Part shown: piece by piece, positions 36,327 through 45,820 of the stretch
Layout of the letters: every line of letters starts with the position of its first letter
How positions within the stretch are numbered: the first letter of the stretch is position 1
Origin: CAYFPS01 sp964345075
GTDB taxonomy: Bacteria > CAIWAD01
Assembly: GCA_964345075.1 (NCBI GenBank)
Contig: CAYFPS010000002.1
Span: 62,001 to 126,000, forward strand
Length of the DNA: 64,000 nt
Reading direction: 5' to 3'
Program-made: the position numbers and the translations under genes
Notes under the pieces: model-generated
Database searches by the model: none
What the model saw: the letters and a program-made list of their open reading frames with translations, nothing else
Told to the model about the DNA's origin: nothing

Positions 36327-36749
36327 CTACTCCTTGAAGCGGGTGCTGTAACTGACGCGCAGGGCGTAGGCCTTGCGGCACTGCTGCTGAACGTCGGTAA
36401 TCACTTTCATCTGGGCATCCCGGTCCGCCTTCAGCGAGACGACGGTTTTGGGATTGCGGCTGCGTCGATCGTAAAGCACGGTGGCCATTTCACCCAGATC
36501 GTCCGTCGGGTAAAACTGGTCATCCAGCATGACACGATCGTGCTTGTCCGCCCAGATGTAGGCGATATCACGCTTGCCCACTTCGATTTTGACCGTGTTC
36601 TTGGCCTCCGGAATGATCACCGGCAGACCGTCAAACTGCTTGAAGCTGGTCACCACCATGAAGAAGATCAGCAGCATGAAGATGATGTCGGGCATAGCCG
36701 CGGTCGGAATGGCGGCCTCGACCGCCTTGGGTCGCTTGATCTGCGCCAT
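36327..36749 (-). CDS. ExbD/TolR-type protein (second copy)
   Basis: A 140-residue biopolymer-transport protein. The single membrane helix follows AAIPTAAMPDIIFMLLIFFMV, whose Asp is the proton-path residue of the ExbD family. The periplasmic part is longer than in TolR, ending in a DVQQQCRKAYALR region. It is adjacent to another exbD gene with three bases between them. The copies differ in the soluble domain. Confidence 0.9.
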   Translation of the reverse strand: MAQIKRPKAVEAAIPTAAMPDIIFMLLIFFMVVTSFKQFDGLPVIIPEAKNTVKIEVGKRDIAYIWADKHDRVMLDDQFYPTDDLGEMATVLYDRRSRNPKTVVSLKADRDAQMKVITDVQQQCRKAYALRVSYSTRFKE

Positions 36750-36752
36750 GAA

Positions 36753-37187
36753 TCAACTCTCCGGCTCTGCTATGGAAATCTTCGATGCACCCGATTCCTT
36801 GACCTGGTCCAGCACGTAGATGTAGTCTTCGTAGAATGTGCCGTCCTGGGTCTTGATCGAGACAATCTTCTTGTACTTGCCGTCGGCGTCCTTGCCCTTT
36901 TCCTCAAGGGAATTCCTGATGCGGCCCAGCAGTTCGGAACGGGTGCCGATGACTTCCTCGTCGACCATGATGTCGCCCTGGTTGGAAATCAGAATGTTCA
37001 GCACCATGTCCTTCTTCAGCTTGGTCTCAGGCTGATCCTCGGAGTACTCGGGCAGCGTCAGCGGCACGCCCTTGTCGGACTGGATGGTAGTGGTGACCAG
37101 AAAGAAGATCAGCAGCATGAACACGATATCCGGCATTGCTGCCGTCGGGATTTCGGGCTCAGCCGCCTGCTTTTTCTTGATGGCCAT
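36753..37187 (-). CDS. ExbD/TolR-type protein (first copy)
   Basis: A 144-residue paralogue with the same PTAAMPDIVFMLLIFFLV helix and essential Asp. The soluble part has DIMVDEEV and a Lys-rich segment. Paired ExbD copies next to ExbB are common in FCB bacteria and probably form a hetero-oligomer. It lies 43 bases after exbB. Confidence 0.9.
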   Translation of the reverse strand: MAIKKKQAAEPEIPTAAMPDIVFMLLIFFLVTTTIQSDKGVPLTLPEYSEDQPETKLKKDMVLNILISNQGDIMVDEEVIGTRSELLGRIRNSLEEKGKDADGKYKKIVSIKTQDGTFYEDYIYVLDQVKESGASKISIAEPES

Positions 37188-37230
37188 GCATCACCTCTTT
37201 TTCAGCGAGTCCCGCAAAAGCGGGGCAACG

Positions 37231-37839
37231 CTACTTGCCAGACTCGATCAGGCTCTCGACCAGTTCCACCGAAGCCTTCTCCATGTCGATCACCAGGCTG
37301 GAGATCTTGGCGTTGAAGACATTGTAGAAGAACTGGGCGATCATGGCAGCGATCAGACCGAAGGCCGTGGTCAGCAGGGCTTCGGAAATACCGGATGCCA
37401 CAATGGCGGGCGAGATGTCGTTGGCGGCCGCGATCATGTCGAAGGCGCGAATCATACCAACCACCGTTCCCGTGAAGCCGAACATCGGCGCAAGGGCGAT
37501 ACAGGTGGACAGCCAGACCATACCGCGTTCGAGCAGGGCCATTTCGATGGAGGAAGCGTTGATGATGGCCTTCTCCACATGGTCGATGCCGCGATCGTAG
37601 CGCAGCAGACCAGCATGGACGATACCGGCGACGGGTCCGCGAGTGGCGGCACAGATTTCCGAGGCCTTGTCGACGCCACCGGATTTCAGGGCTTCCGCAA
37701 TCTTCAGGCTGAAGGCCTTGGCATTGTTGGAAGCGGCCAGCAGGTGAATGGCCTTGACGATGATCACCATGATGGCGAAGATCAGGATGATCAGGATCGG
37801 CCACATGAAGGCACCACCCTGGACGAAGTACTTGAGCAT
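37231..37839 (-). CDS. ExbB/TolQ/MotA-type proton channel
   Basis: The ATG at 37839 has GGAGG seven bases upstream and gives 202 residues. A first membrane helix (WPILIILIFAIMVIIVKAI) is followed by a cytoplasmic loop and two further helices. APMFGFTGTVVGMIRAF is the ExbB/TolQ signature. It is the first gene of the energiser operon. A longer frame to 37920 lacks a ribosome site. Confidence 0.92.
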   Translation of the reverse strand: MLKYFVQGGAFMWPILIILIFAIMVIIVKAIHLLAASNNAKAFSLKIAEALKSGGVDKASEICAATRGPVAGIVHAGLLRYDRGIDHVEKAIINASSIEMALLERGMVWLSTCIALAPMFGFTGTVVGMIRAFDMIAAANDISPAIVASGISEALLTTAFGLIAAMIAQFFYNVFNAKISSLVIDMEKASVELVESLIESGK

Positions 37840-37952
37840 GGGGTTTATTCCTCCAAAGGGACTTGAATTGTCTTTTGAATACTGATTCAGCGACTGAAAA
37901 GGGCTGCCACGGGCGGCCATTTCCTTGCATCTGAAGCGAGCCGATTCAACCT

Positions 37953-37999
37953 AAATAAAGCCCCGTCCATTGTCAATTGAAGGGACGGCAAAGGGGCTT
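37953..37999 (-). terminator. Probable terminator downstream of ctpA
   Basis: Inverted repeat AAGCCCC (37958-37964) with GGGGCTT (37993-37999), plus inner CGTCC/GGACG arms. It is followed on the minus strand by TTATTT. It separates ctpA from the exbB unit. Confidence 0.6.
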
Positions 38000-38018
38000 C
38001 AGCAGTGGCTCCTGCGCC

Positions 38019-39632
38019 CTAACGCGATGCTGACAGTTTCTGAATACGCCTGGCTTCGTCAAAGAGAAGCTCCGCCTCGCCAAGTGCCGGGTCCATGCCG
38101 GCATCCGCTTTCAGGGCAGCTTCCTGTCCCCAAAGCACACGAGCGAATTCCCGCTTGATGTAACCCTTCACCCAGTGCAGGTCGCGTCGCCAGTCTGCTT
38201 CCTTGAAGACCAGCTCATCCTTTTTGTCCTGCTCGTCCACAAAGCCCAGGAACTCCTCGAGCAGGGTGGGATCCGCCTCCCACTTAAGCAGGAACTGCGC
38301 CTCGCCCATGTCTTCAAGCTGGCTGCGCAAGGGGCCGCTTGTAACACGGTGGTTGGCAAAGGCAAAGAACATGCGCATCGTGCGCAGGCGGCTGGTGTAT
38401 ACACTCAGGCGCCCCGAACGGATCTGAACATCGGGCGTTATGCCACCACCGCCATAGACCGTGCGGCCGGCGCGCGTATTGAAAACCGGCTTTTCGGCTG
38501 TGGAATCGGCGTCCATGTTGGGATCCACATCGTCATAGGCTTCGGCGTAATACTCGGCCAGGCTTTTGTCGTAGGCCCGCTGAATCAGTCGCCCGGAGGG
38601 TGTGTAGTAACGGGCGATGGTCAGACGCACACTGGTGGAGTCACCAAAATCGAACTGACGCTGGACAAGGCCCTTGCCAAAGCTGGTGCGACCGGCCACC
38701 AGACCACGATCGTGATCCTGAATCGCGCCAGCCACAATCTCACTGGCAGAAGCACTGCCCTGATTGATCAGGATGACCAGCGGCAGGTCGGCAAAAGGCG
38801 CAATGCCCGTGCTGGTCAGCTCAGAGTTGAAGCGGGGAATGCGGCCCTTCGTCGAGACGATTACCTGCTGTCCAGGCAGGAAGAGGTCCACAATCTTCGC
38901 CGCCTGATCCATCAGGCCGCCGGAATTGTTGCGCAAATCAAAAATCAGCTCGCGCATGCCTTCCGCCTTCAGGCGATTGAGCGCCTTTTCGACTTCTTCT
39001 GCCGATGTGGCCATGAAGCGGTTGAGGCGAATGTAGCCAAGCTCGGGCTTCAGCATGAAGGCATTGTCCACGCTGATGATTGGAATCTGTTCGCGCACGA
39101 TGGTAAAGTCCAGCGGCTCGCTCAGTCCCGGACGACGAATGCGGATTTTGACTTCCGTGCCGCGCGGTCCCTTCAGCTTTTTCTGGACCTCGTCGTTGGT
39201 AATGCCCCAGGTATTCTTGCCTTCAATCTCCGTGATGATGTCACCGGGGCTGATGCCCAGGCGGTCGCTGGGCGTTCCGGGAATGGCGGAAACAACCGTC
39301 AACTGCTTGTCACGTATCACAAAGTAAATGCCGATTCCTTCGAACTTGCCTTTGAAATCTTCCGTGATTTCCTGCAGTTCGGCGGCCGGGATATAGGCGC
39401 TATGGGGATCCAGCTCATCGAGAAGCCCGGTGATGGCTCCCTCGGTGACAGCGTTGTAATCCATGTCTTCGACGTAGGCGTCGCGAATCAGGTGCAGCAG
39501 ACCCTCAATTTTGCGCAGGCCTTCAAGGGTCGAATTGACCGAGGCAACGCTCTCGTTGCGCCCCCGTAGGAGCAGGGCGGCGACAATGGCAATGAGGATC
39601 AGCAGCGGAAGGGTGTACAGGCTTCTTTTCAT
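38019..39632 (-). CDS. C-terminal processing peptidase (S41) with PDZ domain
   Basis: A 537-residue protein with an N-terminal membrane or signal segment, a PDZ domain (around VVSAIPGTPSDRLGISPGD) and the S41 catalytic domain. The catalytic Ser in GSASASE is near residue 295 and the Lys in SFGKGLVQ near 316. CtpA/Prc peptidases trim or degrade periplasmic proteins. No exact octamer lies in this gene (one seven-base match). Confidence 0.93.
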   Translation of the reverse strand: MKRSLYTLPLLILIAIVAALLLRGRNESVASVNSTLEGLRKIEGLLHLIRDAYVEDMDYNAVTEGAITGLLDELDPHSAYIPAAELQEITEDFKGKFEGIGIYFVIRDKQLTVVSAIPGTPSDRLGISPGDIITEIEGKNTWGITNDEVQKKLKGPRGTEVKIRIRRPGLSEPLDFTIVREQIPIISVDNAFMLKPELGYIRLNRFMATSAEEVEKALNRLKAEGMRELIFDLRNNSGGLMDQAAKIVDLFLPGQQVIVSTKGRIPRFNSELTSTGIAPFADLPLVILINQGSASASEIVAGAIQDHDRGLVAGRTSFGKGLVQRQFDFGDSTSVRLTIARYYTPSGRLIQRAYDKSLAEYYAEAYDDVDPNMDADSTAEKPVFNTRAGRTVYGGGGITPDVQIRSGRLSVYTSRLRTMRMFFAFANHRVTSGPLRSQLEDMGEAQFLLKWEADPTLLEEFLGFVDEQDKKDELVFKEADWRRDLHWVKGYIKREFARVLWGQEAALKADAGMDPALGEAELLFDEARRIQKLSASR

Positions 39633-39655
39633 GCGATCAATCTAAGGAATCCTCT

Positions 39656-40777
39656 TCAGCCCTCGATGGAAAACCCTGTGCCGAAATTGCACTGCCAGCG
39701 ATCTCCGGCAAGCCCCTTCACCTGCCCGGAAAGCTCCAGGTCCAGAAGCAGCCCGGCCAGTTCGCCAGGCTCCAGTCCCGATTTCTCCAATAGCTCGTGG
39801 CGGCGAATCGGCCGATCAAGCAGGCCCAGCAGGCTGCCAGCCTTTCCCTCGGGCAATTCGGGAAGGGCTTGCGGCCCCAACTTTGCTGGCAGATCACCAA
39901 ACCAGGGCAAAAGGGCCAGGTCATCGAGCAGGTCCTGTGTATCACGCAAGGGGCGTGCTCCTTCGCGCAGAAGGCGCAGGCAACCGGCAAAGGCGGGATC
40001 CGCAGGATGTCCCGGACAGACAAAGAGCTCGCGCCCCTCGTCCAGCGCATGACGGGCCGTATTCAGGGCGCCGCTTTTATCCCCGGCAGCGCAGATCACC
40101 ACGGCTCTGGCCAGCGCCGCAATGATGCGGTTGCGGCGCGGAAAATGCCAGTTGGCGGCACGCTTCCAGGGTGGCCATTCACTGACAATCAAGCCATCCT
40201 GCCCAATTCGCTCCAACAGCTTTCGATGGGCCGAAGGATAGCCAGCATCAAAACCGCAGCCAAGCACGGCCAGCGTATTTGCTGCGCCCGCCGCGCGATG
40301 GGCGGCTCCATCGACTCCCAGAGCCGCGCCGGAAACGATCAGCAAACCAGCCCGCGCAAGCGATCCGGCAAGTTGCCCCGTCCAGTCAAGTGCCTGCTCC
40401 GGCGCCCGGCGGCTGCCCACCAGCGCCACGGCCTCCCGCTTGAGCAGCTCTGGTCTGCCTTTCAGAAAGATCGCGGGCGGCGGAAAGCGCAGAACCCCCA
40501 GCAACGCCGGATAAGCTGCGTCACGGGGCTCAACAAGATGCAGGCTGCCACAGTTCAGTTCTTCGGAAAGCCGTTGATAGCGTGTATCACGCAGCTCGTC
40601 AAGAAGTGCGCGGGATGCTTCATCGGCAAGACCCAGTCCCATTGCCTCCCGCTCCAGCTCGGAAGGGTTTGCGCCGGATTGCTCCAGCTGAAGCAGATGC
40701 CGCCTTAAGTCGTTGCCAAGTCGATCCGCACAAAGGATCGCGAGCCGTTGAGGGGTGAAGGTTGTGTTTTCGCGCAT
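39656..40777 (-). CDS. dprA: DNA processing protein DprA/Smf
   Basis: About 373 residues from the ATG at 40777. The Rossmann-like core holds ALVGSRRAPE, IVSGAALGVDGAAHRAA, LGCGFDAGYP and FPRRNRIIAALA, the single-stranded DNA-binding features of DprA. A C-terminal winged-helix-like region follows. DprA loads RecA on incoming DNA during natural transformation, although some non-competent bacteria retain it. A TTG at 40816 would add 13 residues and overlap a terminator. The octamer at 40782 sits where the leader would be, and two more copies (39938, 40583) lie inside. Confidence 0.93.
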   Translation of the reverse strand: MRENTTFTPQRLAILCADRLGNDLRRHLLQLEQSGANPSELEREAMGLGLADEASRALLDELRDTRYQRLSEELNCGSLHLVEPRDAAYPALLGVLRFPPPAIFLKGRPELLKREAVALVGSRRAPEQALDWTGQLAGSLARAGLLIVSGAALGVDGAAHRAAGAANTLAVLGCGFDAGYPSAHRKLLERIGQDGLIVSEWPPWKRAANWHFPRRNRIIAALARAVVICAAGDKSGALNTARHALDEGRELFVCPGHPADPAFAGCLRLLREGARPLRDTQDLLDDLALLPWFGDLPAKLGPQALPELPEGKAGSLLGLLDRPIRRHELLEKSGLEPGELAGLLLDLELSGQVKGLAGDRWQCNFGTGFSIEG

Positions 40778-40781
40778 GACC

Positions 40782-40789
40782 GTGATACA
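40782..40789. other. Octamer copy immediately upstream of the dprA start
   Basis: GTGATACA lies five bases before the ATG of dprA (minus strand), between it and the preceding terminator. If the ATG is the start, this is a leader copy. If the TTG at 40816 is used, it encodes Cys-Ile-Thr. Confidence 0.7.
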
Positions 40790-40814
40790 AGGGTCAAGGC
40801 GGGAAGGTTCTGCC

Positions 40815-40850
40815 AAAAAGAAAAAAGGTCGCCGAAAAAGGGCGACCTGT
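40815..40850 (-). terminator. Intrinsic terminator downstream of the beta-helix gene
   Basis: Stem AGGTCGCC (40826-40833) with GGCGACCT (40841-40848), then a minus-strand T run (TTTTTTCTTTTT). dprA begins within 40 bases of it, so dprA must rely on readthrough or a promoter hidden here. Confidence 0.88.
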
Positions 40851-40869
40851 CCAATTTCCGTGACACAGA

Positions 40870-43800
40870 CTATCGAAGCAGCAGCATGCGTATCACACGC
40901 TGGTCACCGCCCTGACGAAGTCGCACCAGATATGTACCGCTGGCCAGCGCAGAACCATCAAAAGTGAAGTCGTAGATGCCGGCTTCAAGTCGATCGTCGG
41001 CCAGCACGGCTACCCGCTGTCCCAGCAGATTGAAAACATCAAGCTGCATGGCGCCGCTCCTGCCCAGCTCCACGCGAATGCGAGTCCTTGGGTTGAATGG
41101 ATTGGGCCAGGCTGCGTGCAGTTTGAGTGTCTGCGGAAGCTCCAGCACGAGCGGCTCGTCTATGGGGCCATAACCACTCTGTGTGTATTCACCCGCCAGC
41201 GCCAAGGGCCCGCCCGTCCAGCCGATGTCGTTGCGTGATCCATCAAAGGCATCATTCCAGGCGGCAGAGGGATCACCGGCATCAATCAGCGGGGAATTGC
41301 TGAAGAGGCGATAGTCGGCACTGGCGTCATAGAGGCTGTCGCCACCCCAACCGGCAATATCATTCTGCGCAAAGCGGGTACTGTCGTTGAATGCGAGCTG
41401 CGAGGCAATGCTGATCACTTCTTCGCCCGTGTTCAAGTAGCCGTTGACGCAGTCCAGCCAGTTCCAGCTGGCCGTGACATCACTAGAGTCATCCAGCCAG
41501 ATGGCGTGCTGCGGATTCTCCAGCACGCTCTCATACTGGGTAAGCGACTGCACATCCGAGAATGAATAGGTTCGCCACTGAATCAGGTTGTTGCGAATGT
41601 CGGCCGTGGAATTGATCAGATGAATTCGCCCGAAACCCAGATGGGTTAAAGGCGGCCAGGTGGGCGTTCCCAGATAGCCGGGCATTTTGACCAGGGCGAA
41701 AGTATTGTTGGCGATCAGCGCGTCCGAGTCAACACACTCCACTCCGACAATCGGATTGAGGAAAAGGCAGTTGTGTATCACGGCATCGGGCGTAGCTGCC
41801 AGATAGACACCATAGGAACCCAGCTGCAGGCTGTCGCGCGGTTGTTCAAAGATGCTGTTCCTGATATCCAGCGGACTCCCGATGCCCATCACGCCCAGTC
41901 GCGTGTTGGCAAAGCGGCAGTTGTCAATTAACAGCGGGCTACCCTGGTCGAGGTACTCCAGCTGAAGGGCAACGGCAAAGCCCTGAAATTCCACATGGCT
42001 GATCGAACTGACAGAAGAGGAAGGCAGCAGGCGCATGAAACGAGGTCTTGCGTCCTGTGTGTTACCAAAGGGTGCAAGACTGCGGAAGACGATTGGATTC
42101 TCCTCCGTGCCGGCAAAGACGACTTCACCTTCGGCCTCGAAAATCCAGTCCTCCAGCCCAGCGGCTTCACCACAAATCAGACGCGCGCCCGGATCGAAAC
42201 GAAGCGTCGAGCCAACTGGCACCCGCAGCGCTCCGTTGATGTATACGGAGCCACTTTCCTGGCCAAAGACACCGCTCACGTCGCCACTTAAGAGGCTGTA
42301 GCGGGGAACGATGTCCAGATCAAGACTTCCAGACTCCAGGCCATCATCGAAGACGAAGGACATGTCAAAGCCATTGGTATCCAGGCTTGTGCTCCAGGCA
42401 AATTCACGGGAAGCCAGATCCGCAATCTGATTGCCGCCGCGCCAGGCCATCAGATTCCAGCTTTGAGCGGAACCGAGCCGCTCCTCGTTGGGGTCGCCCA
42501 GTCGAAGCTCGATGTGCAGGCTGTCACCGGCACTCAGCTGGTCGAGCAGCAGTTCGCTTTCACCGGCGCAGTTTTCAAGTGGACAGGGACTGAAAAGCTC
42601 AAGGAAGGGAGGCTGATTGGCCTCGAAGTCAATCTGTGTTACAAGGGTGTCGAAAAAAGACTCGCTGCCGATTGTGTTAAAGCCAGCCACCCGCAGGGGG
42701 AAAATGCCAATCTGCTGATCCTCCAGCGGCCAGCTGACTTCCACTCGCGCACGACTGACCTGGCGAATGCTCAGACCAGGAGGCCCTTCTAGCAGCGTCA
42801 GCTCGGGCGGCGGATAGGCTTCAATCAGGAAATCCGTCTCGTACTCGTAACCCAGAACCCAGTCCGGTTGCAGGAGATCCTGACTTAGCACCTGAAACTC
42901 TGCCGGGTCGGCGACATTGTAATACACGCCGATGTCGGCAATGGTCAAATCCGGGTCCATGTATTCAGGGTCACCGGCATCGACCAGCGGGCTTTCGTCG
43001 CTGGGCATGTAGCGCAATTCAGGATCAAAAAGCGGGTCCGCATAAAAGCTGTGCTCTTCGATCGGATGAAGCGTGTATTGTGTGTCACCGGTATTGACTA
43101 CCGCAATGAATTCTTCCCAGTCAGGATCGTCTGAATCTGGCCGGGGTGCATAACAGTTGTAGGCAATGGCCTCATCGAGGTCCACCAGCGGCTGATGAAC
43201 ATAGAAGGCGTAGTGCGTGCGCTCATCATTGGCAGCAATGAAGACATTGTTGCGCGCGCGAATCTCGGAATTGAAGACATAGACATCCGTCACACCCTGA
43301 GCGAAAATGCAGTTGGCCAGATGCACTCGCTGCGAATCTGCGGCACCAACGGCCCTCAAGAGCAGAAGACCCAGATTGCAGTTATAGAAAATGCTGCGCT
43401 CCACGATCAGGTTGTAATCCACCTCTTCACTCTGCAGGCGCAAGGTTTGAATTCCGTAGAGGGCGCCGGAAATCTGTGTGTAGCGCACAATCGACTGCAG
43501 GTTGTTGCTGCCTGCAAGGTTGCGGGCAAACTGGATACCCTGCCAGCGCACGGTTTCATCGGGATGCTGGTCAAAAAAGATGAGGCTGTCCGGTTCGCCT
43601 TGGCAAAGCAAAACGCCGTCAATTTGCAGGCGGGAGGTAGGCATTCCATAGACCTGCACACCAGGATGGATGATGAGAGTATCCGTTTCCTGCAAAACGG
43701 CGACGCCTTCAATAATGTAGGTGCCGAGCTCTGGCAGCAGCTCAATCCGGTTCGAGCCTTCCTCTGCCGACAGCGTATCCGTGAGCACAATATCTGCACG

Positions 43801-43887
43801 GAGCTCATGCGCGAGCAGGAGGAGAATCATGGCGGTAAGGAAGCGCTGCAGGATTTGGGTAACAGACATCGACACCACTTTCATCAT
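40870..43887 (-). CDS. Secreted parallel beta-helix protein with C-terminal sorting domain
   Basis: About 1005 residues from the ATG at 43887. ATGs at 43929 and 43869 are alternatives. A signal peptide ends near HELRADIV. Large parts consist of beta-helix turns (IERSIFYNCNLGLLLL, VHLANCIFAQG, IIDNCRFANT types) as in pectate-lyase-like surface proteins, separated by Ig-like domains. The C-terminal domain runs from AAWPNPFNPRTRIRVEL to VIRMLLLR and matches the C25 and M14 proteins. It probably binds or degrades polysaccharide. It is the last gene before a strong terminator. Confidence 0.8.
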   Translation of the reverse strand: MMKVVSMSVTQILQRFLTAMILLLLAHELRADIVLTDTLSAEEGSNRIELLPELGTYIIEGVAVLQETDTLIIHPGVQVYGMPTSRLQIDGVLLCQGEPDSLIFFDQHPDETVRWQGIQFARNLAGSNNLQSIVRYTQISGALYGIQTLRLQSEEVDYNLIVERSIFYNCNLGLLLLRAVGAADSQRVHLANCIFAQGVTDVYVFNSEIRARNNVFIAANDERTHYAFYVHQPLVDLDEAIAYNCYAPRPDSDDPDWEEFIAVVNTGDTQYTLHPIEEHSFYADPLFDPELRYMPSDESPLVDAGDPEYMDPDLTIADIGVYYNVADPAEFQVLSQDLLQPDWVLGYEYETDFLIEAYPPPELTLLEGPPGLSIRQVSRARVEVSWPLEDQQIGIFPLRVAGFNTIGSESFFDTLVTQIDFEANQPPFLELFSPCPLENCAGESELLLDQLSAGDSLHIELRLGDPNEERLGSAQSWNLMAWRGGNQIADLASREFAWSTSLDTNGFDMSFVFDDGLESGSLDLDIVPRYSLLSGDVSGVFGQESGSVYINGALRVPVGSTLRFDPGARLICGEAAGLEDWIFEAEGEVVFAGTEENPIVFRSLAPFGNTQDARPRFMRLLPSSSVSSISHVEFQGFAVALQLEYLDQGSPLLIDNCRFANTRLGVMGIGSPLDIRNSIFEQPRDSLQLGSYGVYLAATPDAVIHNCLFLNPIVGVECVDSDALIANNTFALVKMPGYLGTPTWPPLTHLGFGRIHLINSTADIRNNLIQWRTYSFSDVQSLTQYESVLENPQHAIWLDDSSDVTASWNWLDCVNGYLNTGEEVISIASQLAFNDSTRFAQNDIAGWGGDSLYDASADYRLFSNSPLIDAGDPSAAWNDAFDGSRNDIGWTGGPLALAGEYTQSGYGPIDEPLVLELPQTLKLHAAWPNPFNPRTRIRVELGRSGAMQLDVFNLLGQRVAVLADDRLEAGIYDFTFDGSALASGTYLVRLRQGGDQRVIRMLLLR

Positions 43888-43969
43888 TGCACTGGCAACA
43901 GCCGAATAAAGAGAAAAGAATGCGTGCATCCAAGCTGAAGATCGGCTTCGGGCACGCTTGTCTTCATCG

Positions 43970-45820
43970 TCAGGCTTCCATTGCCTCCAGTTTTCGAAGG
44001 CTTTCCAGAATGGCGGAATGAACCCGGGAGTTGCCCTCCTCTTTTGCCAGACGGCGTTTGAGGGCTGGCGCCACCATTGGATTATCCAGCTTGCCCAAAA
44101 GCCTGGCGACACGGTATCGAATGTACTCGCGCTCATCCGACAGGCTCTTGCTGGCCGCCTTGGCAGCTGCAGGGCCAAAATTGCGTATCGCCAACTCGCT
44201 GGCCTCGCGCACCGACCAGACGGGATCAACCAGGCCTTTGGCCAGAGGAGCAATCGCCCGATGATCGGCCTGTCTGCCCAGCACCCGAGCAGCTTCGGCC
44301 CGGACGCCTGCGGTTGAATCCTTGCAGGCACCGAGGGCAGCCTTAAGAACAATCGGAGCTTCTCCGCCCAATCCGCCCAGGGTCTGCAGGGCTGTGCGCC
44401 GTACGAAATAGCGCGGATCCTGAATAGCCAGCCGGGCAAGTTCCTTCTCCACGATTGGCGTGCTGAAATGGGCCAGACTGCGAATCGCCCGGTTGCGCAC
44501 ATAATAGGAAGGGTGGCTCAGGCTGGGCAGCATGAAGGGAATCTCGCCTTCCGTGCCGATTCGCCCGATCACGGATAGCACGCAGTAGCGCTCCCAGGCA
44601 AAGCAGCCCAGCTGAAACAGCGCGCGATTGACCGTGCGCCGAAGCGGCAGACCCGCGTCATCCGCGGCCCTTGACCGCACATCTTTGAGAAACGGGACCG
44701 CAGCATGATTGCCCGTCTCACCGATCACACCTACCAGGCTGCGACGACCCTCCAGCGTCGGTTCGCGATCATACTGCCTGATCAGCGAATCAACCGTGGG
44801 CGCCTGAACCTGCAGCAGTGGGACAAGGTCGGCAAGCATCACTTCGCCGTAATCGATCATCGCCTCAACCGTGGCCTGTCTCACACGAAACCAGGAAGAC
44901 CGCAGGCAGAGCTTGAGTCTGGGAATGGCCCGCGGCGAGCGCAGGCGACCCAACAGGCGAATACAATCCACATGCACGCGCGGACAGGTGCTGTGCTGCA
45001 GCAATTCGAGCAGCGGGTCGACGGCATCATCACCCATTCGGGCAAGGGCATCACTGGCCGCTTTGATCACATCCTGCTGGCGACGCACGAGCATGCGGGC
45101 AAGCTTCCTTGCCGCCTCAGTGCTACCAAGATGCCCGAGCGCCTGCGCCGTTGCACAACGAACCATACGATGATCGTGATCAGCCAGCTCAATCAGACGA
45201 TCCAGACTGGATCGGTCAAAGAGCAAACCAAGCACGTGTATCACGCCAGCCAGCATGGCAGGACTGCTTTCGCCCAGCGCTTCCCGCAAGGCAGGCAGAG
45301 CACGGCTCCCCTGACGACAAAGATTGCGCACGACCAGCGGGCGAATCGTCTCGTTTTCAAGAAAGAGCAGGTGGATCAGCGTGTCGATCGCGGCTGTATC
45401 ACGACGCTCGCCAAGCTTCTCGATTGCGCGGCAGAGCACCTTGCGGGCTTCGTTACGCACGAGCCAGTCTTCGTCTGTCAGCATTCGAGTAAGCGGAATG
45501 ATGTCCCGTGTATCACCGATCTGCCCCAGCGCTTCCACTGCCGCCCGCCTCAGGTCCGGCTGGGGCGATCCCAAAATTCTGGGTTTGAGCAGATCATTGC
45601 GAGCCACGGAAACAGCCATGCGGCCGATCACCAGAACTGCGGCGTGTCGCACCTCATCGACTGTATCACCAAGCGCCTCCTGCAAAAGAGGCCAGGCTTT
45701 CTTTTCCGGCCAATCAGCAAGCGAGAGGAGCGAACGTCTGCGCAGACGCCAGTCTTCCTGCTGGGCCAGATTCCGCCGCACACGGGCAGCAGAATAATGA
45801 GTGTCTGTTTGCCTTGCCAT
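43970..45820 (-). CDS. HEAT-repeat protein
   Basis: A 616-residue soluble protein built of about 14 HEAT/PBS-lyase-type helical repeats, each with the VRxxAxxALGxxG pattern (for example LRRAAVEALGQIGD, VRCATAQALGHLGS, VRAEAARVLGRQAD). No signal peptide was seen. A protein-binding scaffold is likely. Its ATG overlaps the stop of the next gene upstream by one or two bases (TGATG), so it is coupled to that unknown protein and to ackA. It has four octamer copies (45237-45669). Confidence 0.85.
   Translation of the reverse strand: MARQTDTHYSAARVRRNLAQQEDWRLRRRSLLSLADWPEKKAWPLLQEALGDTVDEVRHAAVLVIGRMAVSVARNDLLKPRILGSPQPDLRRAAVEALGQIGDTRDIIPLTRMLTDEDWLVRNEARKVLCRAIEKLGERRDTAAIDTLIHLLFLENETIRPLVVRNLCRQGSRALPALREALGESSPAMLAGVIHVLGLLFDRSSLDRLIELADHDHRMVRCATAQALGHLGSTEAARKLARMLVRRQQDVIKAASDALARMGDDAVDPLLELLQHSTCPRVHVDCIRLLGRLRSPRAIPRLKLCLRSSWFRVRQATVEAMIDYGEVMLADLVPLLQVQAPTVDSLIRQYDREPTLEGRRSLVGVIGETGNHAAVPFLKDVRSRAADDAGLPLRRTVNRALFQLGCFAWERYCVLSVIGRIGTEGEIPFMLPSLSHPSYYVRNRAIRSLAHFSTPIVEKELARLAIQDPRYFVRRTALQTLGGLGGEAPIVLKAALGACKDSTAGVRAEAARVLGRQADHRAIAPLAKGLVDPVWSVREASELAIRNFGPAAAKAASKSLSDEREYIRYRVARLLGKLDNPMVAPALKRRLAKEEGNSRVHSAILESLRKLEAMEA

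Noticed and set aside
37948..37976. TTGACA with TAGGTT, 17 bases apart, as a promoter for exbB
   Set aside because: Both elements lie inside or beside the hairpin I read as the ctpA terminator, so the match may be chance. It is not excluded that both functions overlap.
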